In this document: positions 33,412 to 45,708 of the stretch, one piece after another | Numbering within the stretch: the stretch's first letter is position 1 | How the letters are laid out: the number at the start of each line of letters is the position of its first letter | Assembly: GCA_022813625.1 (NCBI GenBank) | Contig: JAKLMB010000008.1 | Span: forward strand, 930,001 to 994,000 | Direction of reading: 5' to 3' | Length of the DNA stretch: 64,000 nt | Source: Aaosphaeria pasadenensis | Taxonomy: Eukaryota; Ascomycota; Dothideomycetes; Pleosporales | Program-made: the position numbers and the translations under genes | The notes under the pieces: model-generated | The model's input: the letters and a program-made list of their open reading frames with translations, nothing else | Databases searched by the model: none | Told to the model about the DNA's origin: nothing

Positions 33412-33625
33412 ATGGCTCAAATGATACCGCAACGGATCATTCTTAAAAGTCGCGATGAGTATCATGCAGATCTGTTGTTATTGGTAAGGCTTTCTTTACG
33501 TCGCAAAACCTATGTTGTAACGATTTCATCCCAAATATCTTAACACAACCCTTTTCGGTATACTACAATATATTTCATTCTTGATATGAACTCCCTAGTA
33601 ATTCCATATTGTGCTAAGCAACCTT
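33412..33625 (+). pseudogene. Decayed tandem third copy of the orphan small protein
   Basis: Starts MAQMIPQRIILKSRDEY, matching the beginning of copy 2 also at DNA level (ACCGCAACGGAT shared). The family's FFxSQNL block reappears at 33487-33514 in another frame, and an IYFILDM-type piece matching the hydrophobic segment reappears in yet another, so at least two frameshifts are present. The original frame stops at 33543. The end is approximate. Confidence 0.6.
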
Positions 33626-34189
33626 AAACTTAGGTTGTTTAAGGTTGTACAAGCTAATACACAGACCGTAGTTATCAGCTACTGTTAAATTGCTAGACTT
33701 CAATTAGCTACATGTAATAGTCAGATTCGCTAACTTGGAGGATCTGCGACCAATATAGCTAGCTCACAGTCTCTGGGGTCGAATTGAGGACCTTCCCAAT
33801 CGGAGGAATCTAGCAGTGGAGCATTGTCACAAACAGCACATGGACCAGACACATTCAAGAATCAAAGCGAGTCAAAAGTGTCGGAATAAACTTTAGAGGA
33901 GAGGCCCAGGAATTCTTGCTATGGGATGCCCTAATCATATCAGAAGGCTGCTCTACCTGATATCTATCGCGCCCCGCTGCATGTTAATATACCGGCTGTA
34001 GGAGTGCGCATGGTGCCACTCAGAAGTTGCATGCGTCGATCGATGGGTGGCAGATCGGTAACAGGCCTCGTATGTCGGTGACAATGGAGACCATGGTAAC
34101 CCTCTTCATTTGACTCGCACCCACCCACGGTCTTACTACTCTGTGACGCGAACATGTTCAAAAGCCTGGTTTTTCAATGAGTGATCTCC
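33626..34189. other. Intergenic, no gene recognised
   Basis: Between the decayed orphan copy and the frameshifted hypothetical gene. Contains no domain-like frame; the minus-strand open stretch at 33964-34161 has no recognised feature. Confidence 0.5.
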
Positions 34190-34904
34190 CTAAATGAAAG
34201 CGTCGATGTAGGTCTTGTAGTTCCCGGTCAGTCGGCTTTGATCGAAGACGTTGTTTTCAGTGCAGTATTCCAGTATGTAGCTGACCCAGTTCATCCAGTA
34301 TCGTCCGTACGTATTCCGGTCTTTCTTTGCGAGCAAAAGCAGTGACTGAACTAGTGGTAGACGGTTGGGATGCGCACTGGATGCAGGTCCTGCGGGAATC
34401 GTCGTCGGTTCCCTAGGATATCTGGTCCGGGTAGTTGACTGGGATCCGATGCTAGGATTATGCTTTCGCCATCCACTTTTGATAGATCTGAGAGTCGCCA
34501 TAGAACGTCGGATCGTTTAAAGAAACCCAGCCGTTCGGATTCGGTGATGTGGAGATGGGTATGAGGGGTTGGAGCATAACGAAGTTCCTTGTTGCTGATG
34601 CAATCTTCTGAATTGCACTCTATGAAACCGGCACCTTCAAGAGTGGCATAGGCAGCATCTATGAAATTATCGTCAACAACGATGTCGATGACCTGGGATA
34701 TGCGTTGATATTGGTCAGCTTAGATTGACGTGAGATACGTACATTGACTATGGATGGAATGCCAAAAATGGTCAGCATGTAAAGACCCCAGAGGACATAG
34801 GGAATTTTAGCAGCATCAAGCCTTGCAGCTACTGATGCTACGAGTCTGTCGCTTAAAGATGGCAACTTAGAACCATCTTGCCCCGAACCGACGTGTTCAG
34901 CCAT
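34190..34904 (-). pseudogene. Frameshifted hypothetical protein, nucleotidyltransferase-like family (tentative)
   Basis: Exon 1 is 34743-34904 (54 codons, ATG at 34904) and exon 2 starts at 34692 after a 50-nt intron. The joined protein reads SLSDRLVASVAARLDAAK, IPYVLWGLYMLTIFGIPS, then IDIVVDDNFIDAAYATLEGAGF, HLHITESERLGFFKRSDVLW and LASDPSQLPGPDIL. This resembles a fungal hypothetical family with a nucleotidyltransferase-like front end. The frame then hits TAG at 34351-34353, yet the family-like C-terminus (LVQSLLLLAKKDRNTYGRYW and onward to 34190) continues in another frame. A one-base shift near 34350-34375 explains this; no intron of credible size does. Either a recent pseudogene or a sequencing error. 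Confidence 0.6.
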
Positions 34905-35260
34905 CGTTAAAGTATCTGAAGTGTCTGATCAATGAGTAACGATGCGGTGTAGGTCGTTCGAAACCTTGCAGGTAGTTATATATTATGTGGGCTGCATGCC
35001 CTGGCGTCCGCTGTGAGAGTTCATAGTGAGAGTGATTGTAAGCATGGACCACTCGTGTGTAGTCTTTGGAATTATTTAGTTATTCACGGAGGATGACTAT
35101 GTGCGCGCGAGCGTGCACCGTCCTCTCCCGTGGCACGTGAAATTCTCTGCCTAATGGTAGCAGATGAAAAGGATTCTTTGTTAGGTGCAATTCTTTATCA
35201 CTACAAAGCGCCTGAATTCACGTTTTCCCTCCTCCTCTCCAACATGCAACCACCACAAGC
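34905..35260. promoter_or_regulatory. Divergent intergenic promoter region
   Basis: 356 bp between the start of the frameshifted gene (minus) and of the metallophosphoesterase (plus). A TATATAAC-type element lies at about 34977-34985 on the minus-strand side. The plus-strand leader before 35261 is C/T-rich. Confidence 0.4.
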
Positions 35261-36043
35261 ATGGTAAAAATACAACTCCTCTCTGATCTTCATCTGGAGG
35301 CTTCAGCGGCGTACGATGTCTTTGAGATTACTCCAATAGCAGAGTACCTTGCGCTACTCGGGGACATTGGCTACACCAAGGACGTCGGTTTGATCGAATT
35401 CCTTCGAAAATACCTGACTCAATTCAAAATCATCTTCTATGTTCTCGGCAACCATGAGCCATACCACTCGTCTTATGCGGCTAGCAAGCGACAACTTCTC
35501 TCGCTCCAGGCTGAGACCGAACAACAAGCAAGTGGGAAGTTCGTCCTCCTCGACCAAACGCGGTATGATCTTTCACCAACGGTGTCTATTCTCGGCTGCA
35601 CGCTGTTCTCCAAAATCACAGCTGCTCAAAAGGACTCTGTCAGTTTCGGACTCAACGATTTCTACCACATCGAGAATTGGACCGTGGAGGAGCATGTGCA
35701 GAAGCACGAATCCGAGCTTCGTTGGCTCAACGCTGAAGTTCAGAAGCTCGTGGAAGGATCCGACCGCAAGATCATCATCATGACACACTACTCCCCGACC
35801 GATGATGCTCGTGCTATCGACCCTAAATTCCAACGCAGTACGATCTCATCTGGTTTCATGACTGATTTGTCCCAGGAGATTTGCTTCTCCTCGGAACGTG
35901 TGGCGGTGTGGGCGTTCGGACACACTCACTTCAACTGTGATTTTGAACACGAAGCCCATCAGACCAGACTCGTTACGAATCAGCGTGGTTACTACTTCGC
36001 GCAATCGGACAGTTTCGATCCGGGAAATGTGGTCGAGCTTTGA
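35261..36043 (+). CDS. Calcineurin-like metallophosphoesterase
   Basis: An intronless gene encoding 260 aa, start ATG at 35261 directly followed by the first metal motif. All canonical motifs are present: D9/H11 in LLSDLHLE, GDIGYT with D35, GNHE at 63-66, the His in MTHYSP (176) and GHTH at 220-223. This is a complete binuclear metal centre, so the enzyme should be active. No signal peptide or TM, so probably cytosolic. The family includes phosphodiesterases and phosphoprotein phosphatases; substrate unknown. Confidence 0.9.
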   Translation: MVKIQLLSDLHLEASAAYDVFEITPIAEYLALLGDIGYTKDVGLIEFLRKYLTQFKIIFYVLGNHEPYHSSYAASKRQLLSLQAETEQQASGKFVLLDQTRYDLSPTVSILGCTLFSKITAAQKDSVSFGLNDFYHIENWTVEEHVQKHESELRWLNAEVQKLVEGSDRKIIIMTHYSPTDDARAIDPKFQRSTISSGFMTDLSQEICFSSERVAVWAFGHTHFNCDFEHEAHQTRLVTNQRGYYFAQSDSFDPGNVVEL

Positions 36044-36844
36044 AGGGTCTCAGACCTAATGAAGATAAGGCAAGGAGGATGGAGAAATGAATGAGAGATG
36101 TGGTATGGTGCCCTGTGGAAGAACCCATGCTTCCCTTGATTCTCCTCAGCTCCATATTTCTTACTATATCTCATACCAATGTCTGTAGAGTCGATTTCTC
36201 AACTGTTAATGGAGAAATAAGGAAATCATTGCGGTAAACAGAAACGTATGCACCATGTCTATCTTAGATAATGTTTGATATCAAACTGCAATTGTCTGCG
36301 TACCTAAAATAGAAGAAATGAAAGGATATTCAAGTTCAATCATTCCAATTTGCATGCCGTGTCGTTCTACATTCATGATCAGCTTCCTTAGCCAATCAGA
36401 CTGCGTTACTAGCTTGTTTCACAGCCAATCAGAACGACCCGTGCGCGCAGTCAAGCTACAGAGGATTGGCACGTCGGGCTGGCGGTTGGCTACTATTTTA
36501 TGCCCACAGAAAAGGGTTGTAAGACTGTTTACTAGCTACACTACACTCCTTAGGTAGATACTTTAGGTATACAAGACACATAAAGCTTGTAGATAGATAG
36601 GTGGACAGTCCAACATACCAACCCTCTGTACCTAGGTAGTCGGCATGGTTCGTCACAGACACAGAACCATGATCTCCCTTCTGGCAAGGGGAATATGAGA
36701 ATAGAGAATACCAATATGAACTTATTTTCCACGACGTAGCTCTCTCAGTACAAAGCACTCCGCCGATAAAAGAATACATGTGGATACGAGAGGATGGGAA
36801 ATCGATACAATAGGATGGCTGTCAGTGGATGTAGGAAGGACAGC
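36044..36844. other. Intergenic between convergent genes
   Basis: 3' flanks of the metallophosphoesterase and the F-box/ankyrin gene, with no recognisable frame. 36490-36640 is AT-rich with TAGATAGATAGG. Confidence 0.55.
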
Positions 36845-39041
36845 CTACTGTTCAGATTCGAGTTTTTTGAGTAAATTGACCACATCGGCATAACCCTCAC
36901 TCTCGGCAATCTGAAGCGCCGTCTGTCCGAGGGGCCCTTTTTTAGTTGGATCTGCGCCCCGTTCGAGAAGAAAAACTACGATATCAAATTGATTACGCCT
37001 GACCGCTTTCTGAAGCGGTGTTGTGAATTCGTCTGTGACATTCAGGAACCTACGAGTAGAAACAGGATCGTCCTGAAACGTGAGATTATCGACGGCGCAA
37101 TCAAGATCCAGGAGTAGTTCAATGACTTCGAGAGCATCGTCTTGATTACGTCGAACGGCAAAGTGGAGCAAGTGGCCTTTGTCAATGCGCCCTCCTTTCT
37201 CCAACAATAGTTTCAATAAGGGCAAAGATGGAGCTCGTTGTACTGCCACGGATATTACACTAATATCCATATCGCCTTTGGAATTTGGATCGGCACCGCG
37301 ACGCAAGAGCCACCTTGTCAGATGCTCATCTTCCACATAGTCCCTGTACAATTAGTCAGTCAACATGTGCTTATGTATTCATTCATACGTACCCAAAGCG
37401 TGAGTAATGCGTTGATGGATCCGAATCGTTAACATTCCATCCCCGATCAGTAAATACTTGGACGATAGCGGCTGATCTTGCACTTCCAGAAAGAAGAAGG
37501 GGCCATCTATTCTCGCAAAGATACAGCAATATCTCAGGGTGGTTTTTGCGGGCCGCCGCAACGAAGCTGCCACAGAATGATCGAAGATCGTCTTTACTAT
37601 GCTTGTTCCCGTAGGTGCAGAAGATGGTAACAGCCTCTTTCAAGTTTCCATCTGAGATTGCTGTGTGCAACGAGACAGCCTCTTGTGGAACCTGTACTCT
37701 TCCTGTCGAGGGCTGTGAGGGATACTCCTGCGTTGCCATGACAGCGCGGTATGAGATTGGAGATGGAAGGTCTGGTAACAGATAATGGACGACGTCAGTG
37801 AATGTTCTCAACCTAGCTCCACTACCGGTTTTACTTAAAGCATAATCTGTGGTTTTAAATTGGCCTCCAGAAACCGTGCCAGCCAAAACTTTAAGCTGCG
37901 CATTCAAGTCCCAGTTGAGATAATTTAAGAGAACGTCGACCAATCCGATATTTCCCAGATGACCTGCCCAGAACAGACTGCCAGTAAGAATGTCAGGCTT
38001 TTTAGCGGGAAACGCTGATAGCAATGTGCAGGTCATATCTTTGTGACCATATCGGCATGCATCTTCGATCACCAGTGCAAAGTCATCGTCCTTCAGGCTA
38101 TGTATGAGGGCACTGATGATACTTTCCAGAATGTTCCTACAATCGAATTCTGCCACTGTCCGCGCAATACTAAGCCAAAACCTGATTTCTCGGTCCAACT
38201 GAGGGTAAGTAGGACGTCGATCAATCAAAAATATGGCAACCGACTCTTCCATGGATCTGGTAGCGGCAAGTATCGCACGCTCAAAGTCTGATGGCTCAAA
38301 TTCTATGGCGTCCAGTAAAGTTTGGATGATTTCAGTTCGTCCAGCCTCAGCAGCCGCTTCTAAAGCGTGGACTGCACGGAGGTGGCGGAATCGATTATTG
38401 CCTGAAGTCTTTTGATGACGCAATACCAGTTGTACGGTTTCGGAGGTACCAAACACAGCAGCTGCGGTAAGGGGATCACCAAAGTACCTAGTTCGAATGA
38501 CCGTGTCAATGCCTGTCCTTTGAAGACTTTCTTCGATCATATTTGGTTCGTCCGCTACTATTGCCGCAATAAGAGCATTGCTTTTCATACATCCCCTATA
38601 CCGCGATTCATCAGATATGAGATTGTCGAAAATATCCCAGGTAAACATGAACCGAATGGCTGCTTTGACAAGTGCTTTCATGCATACATCTTTCAATGCA
38701 CTATTAATGCTACTGTGGTCGATGTAGCTGACCGTATCTCTGATAGTGCGGCAAAGTGGACTCTTGGAATTCTCGATTCTCGTTTTTGCGTACAAAACCT
38801 TGGTGAGTACACTTTTGCTAAGGTTTTGTTGTGCTAGAAGGCTACTGGGTAATCTAAATACGACATCCTCAACGATCTTGTCGAATTGCCCTGGCAGTAA
38901 TCAGTCTCAGAAGCGACAATGCGAGTAGGCAGTCGTACGGCACACGAGCCTCAGCCCCACACCCAACGCGGGGCCGATCCCATGAACCACAAGCTCGATG
39001 ATTTCGATGAAAAGTTCCTCGGGTAATGCGAGCAAGGACAT
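36845..39041 (-). CDS. F-box / ankyrin-repeat protein
   Basis: Exons 38939-39041, 37393-38890 and 36845-37343, joined in phases 1 and 2, give 699 aa from the ATG at 39041. Residues 1-45 are an F-box: LLALPEELFIEIIELVVHG then LRLVCRQFDKIVEDVVF, formed across splice 1. After it come diverged ankyrin-like helical pairs (ALIAAIVADEPNMIEE, DPLTAAAVFGTSETVQLVL, HALEAAAEAGRTEIIQTLL) and at the end clear ankyrin repeats (LTRWLLRRGADPNSKGD, TPLQKAVRRNQFDIVVFLL, GQTALQIAESEGYADVVNLL). F-box/ankyrin proteins are common in ascomycetes and probably link targets to an SCF ubiquitin ligase. Confidence 0.85.
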
Positions 39042-41665
39042 AGTGAACGAGTTTAAGCCGATTGATCCATGATTACATTGTGGGTGATGGAAGCATTTCC
39101 TTGCAACAAAGTCGCGATATGAGTTGACGCGCGCCAAGCCGGCGCTTACCGTCCGATCTGAAGGATCCAGATCCTCTGGTGAGCATCATAGAACGACGTT
39201 CTACATTATGAAAAATGCAAGCTGCATAGCATCACTAATACGGCCTTCGGCGTGTTTGCTGCATAGGACGGACAATCCTTGACTTTAGTTTTACCTGACC
39301 AGTTCTTGTCGTTTGACGCCAAGTTTACGGAACCTCATAGTTCATGGGCGGCATTACCGTCGATATATGCAGACAGCAATGTCGAGCACCCTGTGCACAA
39401 ATGCTTTGCTGCTATGAGAACCATAGGTCTTAACGGCGAACCTGCTTTAATGCAGTTGAGACAGTACTCTAGTAAAATATCAGATGACGCAGAGAAGATC
39501 AGATATCATGTTCATCAACCATTGCGAGAGGTAAGGTACCTATAAATAGGTTCCTTTCTAGCCTCAACTCCGACGACTAATTGTGGCTCCACGCTCCTTC
39601 AGTAACTAACAAATACACTTCACGCCAAGTCTCCACATGCAAAGAACACCATCGTTCTCGAGTCTCGACAGTATCCACAGATAAGTATTATATAATAGAC
39701 GCATGGATTTCCAAGTATGAAAGAACAATTGGAATATTTCAGTCTCTTTGAGTAAAGAAAAGATATTGTTGTTACAATTATCTTGTGGTGGTAGTCGAAT
39801 ATATGGTTCTTAGCATCCGTCATACACCCGCCCTGCCATCCAGTTATAGACGTAGTATCAACGATCCCATCCCCAGGTATCAACAGTAACTATGCGCATC
39901 TCCATGTGATGTGTACACTATACCACTATCTTAGCCCACCTTTTCTATTTTTAACAATCGACCTCCACATCGGAAGAAGAAGTAGTAATTACATAACGCC
40001 ACTCTCCGTGTATACACGGGAAGAGATCAGATTATGTATGCGGCTTCGACGACGAGCGCGAGGCGGGTGGTGGGCTCGCAAGGCGGGTAGAAATAGAGCG
40101 AGCGTAGGCCGCGATAGTTAGTTGGCACATGTCCTACAGAGGGTTGGTCTAGTTCAAGTTATGTATGCACGTTGGTGGGTTGGCGGCTCGTTAGCCGCAT
40201 CGTGGCATGTAAGGTATCGTCTAGTTACGGATTACATGAGCTGGGCTGGGCGGGATGTTCCATGGTTTAATTACTCTGTGTGCTGTGTGTAGGTAGGTGA
40301 ACGGTTCGACGTATGATAACAAGCTTTTGGTGGGTGAGGGACAAGAAAGTTGTGGGCGTGAGATATCTACATACTGCACGTGCGATGCGGTGCAGTGCGA
40401 TGCGGCGTGATGCGATGCCTACGTACCAAGTGCAGGTACTTGTACATACAAGTATCATGTGTATGGCTATGTACAAGTACCATGTGTATGGCAATAGCAT
40501 GATACGAGGTAATTAATGCCGTATCCCAAGCGTTGTCCCGTGTCCTATTACTGCTTGCACATGCCCTGGTGTTGGCGATGCGATGATCTTCGTAATAACT
40601 CCCAAGCAGACTAGCCCGCCCACATTGTCCTTCTTTAGTAGGCACTCGTAGGCTCCCACTCCCACGCTTCCGCCTCCTCCCCCAAGGCTGGCTGCGAGCG
40701 CTGGCTATAACCGGGAACGCGCGAGTAAGTCGCTGAGAGTGCCAGGCCCAGGTACGGTACCTACCGTGCGAGACTGCCGGCTTCCAGCATTTCATTGGCC
40801 GGCTCGGTTAATTGGATAATGAAACGTCAGCGCAAGAGAATCGCAGGTTCAGGGTGGAAAATTGGCTACGGGGAAGTGAAATGAAGTCTATTCAAAAGAA
40901 GAAGAAGAAAAATCGGCCAGAAAAGAAATCTATGGTGAAGAAGAAAAGAGAAGCGGAAAAAAAGCCCAGCCAAGTAACAGTAATACAAAAGTACTCGTGT
41001 AACTAACGGTCGTCATCGGATATCCTCGTTACGAAAGCAGGAAGAAAAACCTCGCGTAGCGCCCCAATCAGTTCAGTAAGTTCAGCTACTTTACAAGTAC
41101 CCGTTCGGTAGCCAGGAAGGCTAACGGATATTTGGAATGAGAAGAGAAGCGCTATGACAATAACAACATAGCACTAGTCACTCGCACCCGAGCATTCAAG
41201 ACCTAGAGCACTAGGACGAATGAGAGAGTGGAGAAATAATGGAGGGGACCTTTTCGTATATGCAACCGAGCGGAACAGGTTCGTGATAACATTCCGGAAG
41301 CAGATTTGGGGGAATAAACTCCGAGCGAAACAACAGAAGAGAAATGGTCGTGTCGTATTTGCCCAACGCAAGCAAGAGTCAATTGGCTTGCGAAATATCA
41401 AGGAGAAAAAGAAAGAAATAAAGAGAGTCCACCGAGCAAGGCAGGGTAGAAAAAGCAGCAGCGTGCGCCGTTGGAATAATGCATCCGAAGCCCCCATGCA
41501 CCATCATCCCCCAGCCGCGCGGCGTGGTAGGCATCTTTTGAAACAATACTCGAAACATATCCGGGAATATCAGTTCGTGGCCCATTCGCTTAAAGATCTT
41601 TTTAAAGGAAACACCCCGCAGATGCAAATCGTTAATGGTGGGTATACAAACAAAAAGAATCGACT
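39042..41665. other. Long intergenic region, no gene recognised
   Basis: The open frame at 39279-39545 (plus) has ordinary composition but no known domain and no partner exon. 40300-40500 is full of short repeats. 40890-40970 and 41220-41480 are purine-rich. Nothing else supported. Confidence 0.5.
40447..40496. repeat. 25-bp tandem duplication
   Basis: TACAAGTATCATGTGTATGG (40447) is repeated as TACAAGTACCATGTGTATGG (40472), a 25-bp period with few changes. It follows a stretch of GATGCGG-type repeats at 40381-40420. Confidence 0.7.
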
Positions 41666-42487
41666 TTATTTTCCAGAGCCGCTGCTCCCGCCATGCCCGC
41701 CCTGGGTCCCTGAGCCTCCGTAGTTGGGTGGCATAGGGTAGGGGAAGGGTGCATATGGCAGGTGGTAGGACGGGTTGGAGCCCGTGGAGGACGAGCCCGA
41801 CGGTCCCGTCGTGGACGTGTTGCTTGGGGATGAGGCAGCGGAAGACATTGCCGTGATTGCTGCTGGTCTAGATCTCCCGCGAGGTTGAGATTTTGATCTT
41901 GGCCGGGAGTAAGGGGAAGGTGCCGTTTGAGTCTTCTTGGGCTGCGACCAGTTCTGCTGCGCTCGAGTGCGGGAACCGCTTGGTTTGTCTGGACGTGCAA
42001 ACTGCTGCTCAGTGGCTGCTACTGCTTCCTTCGGAGACTCGGTTGACGATACTGGTGATGCGGAGAAGAGATGTGCGGGGAGCGTGGAGTCGGGCTGATC
42101 CGAGCTTGACCTGTGCGACTCCGAGGGGAGCAGGAGATTCGATAGTGATTGAGAACGCAATCCAGCGTGTGATTGAGGAGCTTCCGATTTGCCTAGGCCG
42201 GGTTCAGATGGGAGTATTCGTTGTTTTGAGTCTCCAGGCGGTGCTGATGTGGGCTGGCTTTTACTATTAGGTTTCGGTGATTCTGATGGGCTGGTTTGTA
42301 GTGGTGGTAATTGATTGCTCATAGGCCTTGGGGAAGTGAAATTAGAAAGATATACAGGTCTTGTACAGGCGAGGTAGGTCGACAGAGGCTGTCTGGGACT
42401 GATTAACCTCGTTTGAAGCTGTTGAGATAGTTTGAAGACTGCTCTAACCCAGACCTTATATCTTTCCAGAAACCAGCTGTCGACCAT
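41666..42487 (-). CDS. Low-complexity hypothetical protein, 5' end uncertain
   Basis: From the first in-frame ATG (42487) the protein has 273 aa. The open frame extends upstream to about 42595, where TTTGCAG looks like an acceptor, so a further 5' exon is likely, but I could not find one with an ATG that joins in frame. Just upstream of the ATG the frame reads NITDSTLPAHL. The N-terminal part (MVDSWFLERYKVWVRAVFKL) looks folded and helical. The remainder is disordered, rich in Ser, Pro and Gln, and ends in a Gly/Ser-rich tail after PYAPFPYPMPPNYGG. No known domain. Confidence 0.55.
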   Translation of the reverse strand: MVDSWFLERYKVWVRAVFKLSQQLQTRLISPRQPLSTYLACTRPVYLSNFTSPRPMSNQLPPLQTSPSESPKPNSKSQPTSAPPGDSKQRILPSEPGLGKSEAPQSHAGLRSQSLSNLLLPSESHRSSSDQPDSTLPAHLFSASPVSSTESPKEAVAATEQQFARPDKPSGSRTRAQQNWSQPKKTQTAPSPYSRPRSKSQPRGRSRPAAITAMSSAASSPSNTSTTGPSGSSSTGSNPSYHLPYAPFPYPMPPNYGGSGTQGGHGGSSGSGK

Positions 42488-45400
42488 ACGATCCTCTTCG
42501 AGCCCTACGATGGAATGTTCCTTGGCCAGGGTGTTTACCAAAGATAGAGACAGGTGAGCAGGTAAGGTCGAATCTGTGATATTGTAAGCCTGCAAAGCGT
42601 GAAGTAATCAACGTAGTGGAGGCTTAAACAGACCTTCGGTGCAGGTCAGATCCGTAGAAATCTTCTGTAATGCTGGGTCACGAGTGGACGGACAATCGAG
42701 AAACGGGAGGGTCGGAGCGGATCTCGGTCGGTAATGAGAGTTGGATATGCGTCGTAATTGGCAGGTCGTCGAGGGCAGATGGTGTATAGTCGGTGTCCAG
42801 ATGCGTGTGGCGTCAGTTCACGATGTGTGCTGCGTGCACCCCTGGGGGTGGTTTGTTTAAACGAATCCCAATCTGGTGGCGGGGGGCAGCTCCAGGATTG
42901 CTGTCGTCAGAATTCAATTGCGAGCCGCATGCACAATGACATGCGGATAAGCCGATGCGATGGAAATGGGATGTGCTATTGACGGTGAATACGAATGGCC
43001 TTCACCCAAAGTGGTACCCTGCCGTTCAAACCCGGTTGGAATCGTTGCAATGGCTGTATTGACCAGAATCATTCACGGCTAGGCTGTTCATCATATATAT
43101 GAAAATAGCAATAGAGGCATGATGGATGAGCCCACTATGAGGTACTCGAGCGCCGATGATGATCAGAAGAGCAAGTCGGGGAAATGGCGGCCACTCCCGT
43201 TGCGTAGTGGTAAGCATTGATAAAGGCGTTGGAAAGCATCCGATCAATATTTGAAATAGACATCGTATACACATGGAGTGGCGCTCTGTCCGCTCATTTC
43301 AGAACTGAGTCTGATACAGTTTCCGCGAGACTACTGTCCCGAAGCGTCTAGACGATTGGAGATTGAATACATCGGAAGACGTTAGCGCAGCGACCAATTG
43401 CGCTTCAGGCGTGATGGACTCATGGGCCCTGACATTGGACTTGAACTGAATGGCCGTTAAACGAGAGAAGCCCGAATCAGGCCGCTCGATCGCATCTAAA
43501 TTTGGTGCCTTTCTTTTACACCGCAGGGGTGTTGCAAAAAGCTGGATTCTTGAGCCATGTGGGTGCGGGCGTTGCCATTTTACTCAGCTGTTCGATGGAG
43601 TTTCCACGCAGTAGTGAAATGCGGCGGAATCTTGTCCCATTGCACGATGGCGTCGACTTGGCGGGGGTTTTTGCGGTGTGTAGATACTTACTTACCACAT
43701 TACCTACCTACACAATACTAATTGATGGCCCTAGATAGTTAGATAGATGCTAGTATTAGAAATGGCATGAGGTCATGGTGGAAGGCCACGAGGGAAAGGG
43801 AAGTGCGGAAAGGAACAAATTTCCCAGAAATAGGTTGCGACTCCATGTCGGAACCAATCCCATCGCATCCGGAACTTTGTAAGCGGCCCATCGCTTGGCT
43901 TTGGGGCCTGGAGTTGGACGATGGCACCGATGGGAAATGCTTTGCAGGGGATCATCCTCGCAACCCATAAGGAGCCGGTCTTCGTATTCCATACAGTACC
44001 TGGCCCTGAAATTCTACGAACGCAACACGCATGAATTGTTCCCAAAAGAAATTTCATTAGCCATCGACCGGTACCAAATAAAAAAAAACCAAAAAGGCCG
44101 TTGCATATTCCCGCCTCGATCGCATATGCATATGGGTATGGGGGCAAGAAATGCATCCGTTCCGTCGGGTGTCATCTCAACCATCTTTCGATGGTTGGGA
44201 CGAGAACCAACGCTGGCTTCGAGATTTAGGGCATTAGCAAGAAAACAAAAATGATGAGCAATATTTCCCTCGTGTTATGTCGATGGATGATTTGTACGGA
44301 GGACGCGATGGTCGTTGTCGCCCCAAATGTAGATTGTAGATGCTCATCGGTGATCTGATGTTCTGGTGGTCCCGGCGTTTCCTGTGGCTGACATTATGCA
44401 TACGTAGTCGGAAGGTTTCACGATGTCTCTATGGTGTTGAGGGACCAGACGTGTCGGAGGTGCCAAAAGCGTGGTGCTGACAGCCTCGTCAAGCCCCATC
44501 GCCCCCAAAAAAGTGTGGCGCTGAATCTCTTAAGTCGAGTCATCGATCTGACCTGCAATAGTAAGTGTATAAGACGATGGGTCTAATAGGCGCAATAATA
44601 GGTAGCTAATTTTTTTAGATAGGAAGTTGAATCGTAGGTATTCCAAATCGTGAATGTGATAACTGGGGAGGTAAGGCGCATTCCATCGATCGAGAGTCGA
44701 AATAGGGACAAAAGGGAGATTGGCGTGATCATCACATGGCGAGAGCATGGTCCATGAGATGAGGGCGATGGGATCAGCCATACTCGGTACTAGGAAGGTT
44801 GATGCTACCTTGGGGGGCCAATATGATTGGAGCGGCCTAGTTCACCTACTTCCCTAGTTTCCTTCTTTGGTGATTACTTGTAGGCGTCCACTAACTTACC
44901 TACAAGTAAAGTAGAGATGGACGGACTCGGGAGTGTGGATGAATGTTTGGCTGAATGGACCGATGGAGGAGGGATCGTAGTATGGTACACCTCCAGCCAG
45001 CAATCTTTCGTCTCTCCATCTCTAAACAATTTGTCACTGTTGACCCTTAATTAGCCCATTCACTAGAGTTACCTTCCTTGTATACCAGAATAAGGGGAAC
45101 AGAAAAGTCCACCTAATTAGCACGCTTTCTTTTTTCTTTTCTTTTTTTTCTTCTTCTCTTTCTTTCTTTCGTCTTTCGAGCTACTACTGGTAGTATGAGT
45201 AGCAACTAAGAGATATGAGTAGTTACGAGGACTTGCAAAGTGACGTTGATACTCGTACCCCAGGGTTGATAATAACTTATTCAGCGTGGATTACTCCATG
45301 CTTACTTCACCCTCCAAACCACACCAACGCCGACGTCATCACGTCCCTTCATGCTCCCCCATTGGCGTCCCCAACATCACGACCGCTTACCAAAGAATTG

Positions 45401-45708
45401 TCAATGGGGCGGGGTCCAACATTGGCGCGTCTCCAACGAACAGCAGAGAAGCATTCACTCCTCATCATGTTGTTTCGACCCCATCGCAATATGCGGAATC
45501 CATGAAGGTCGTGATTATTCAGGCAGTAGGTGTTCGATGACATCGTCGTAGACTTTGGTTTCCGTGAGTATGTAAACTTGCACCCGTTGCGCTCTTCAGT
45601 TCTTGCTCAGCATTGTTGCATTTCGTCTCTCCACCATTCCTCAGCATTATTCCTCCTCTTCAAACAACTAAGCATACCCCGTAGCCACAATCCGATCATT
45701 CCAAAATC
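42488..45708. other. Long intergenic region, no gene recognised
   Basis: Contains the promoter of the low-complexity gene and of the MDR oxidoreductase. Open stretches at 43756-44254 and 44530-44781 show no domain and no splice logic. A polypyrimidine tract lies at 45121-45178. Confidence 0.5.

Noticed and set aside
42595..42960. Open minus-strand frame upstream of the low-complexity gene as its first exon
   Set aside because: It has no ATG after its preceding stop and does not join the downstream frame through a credible donor.
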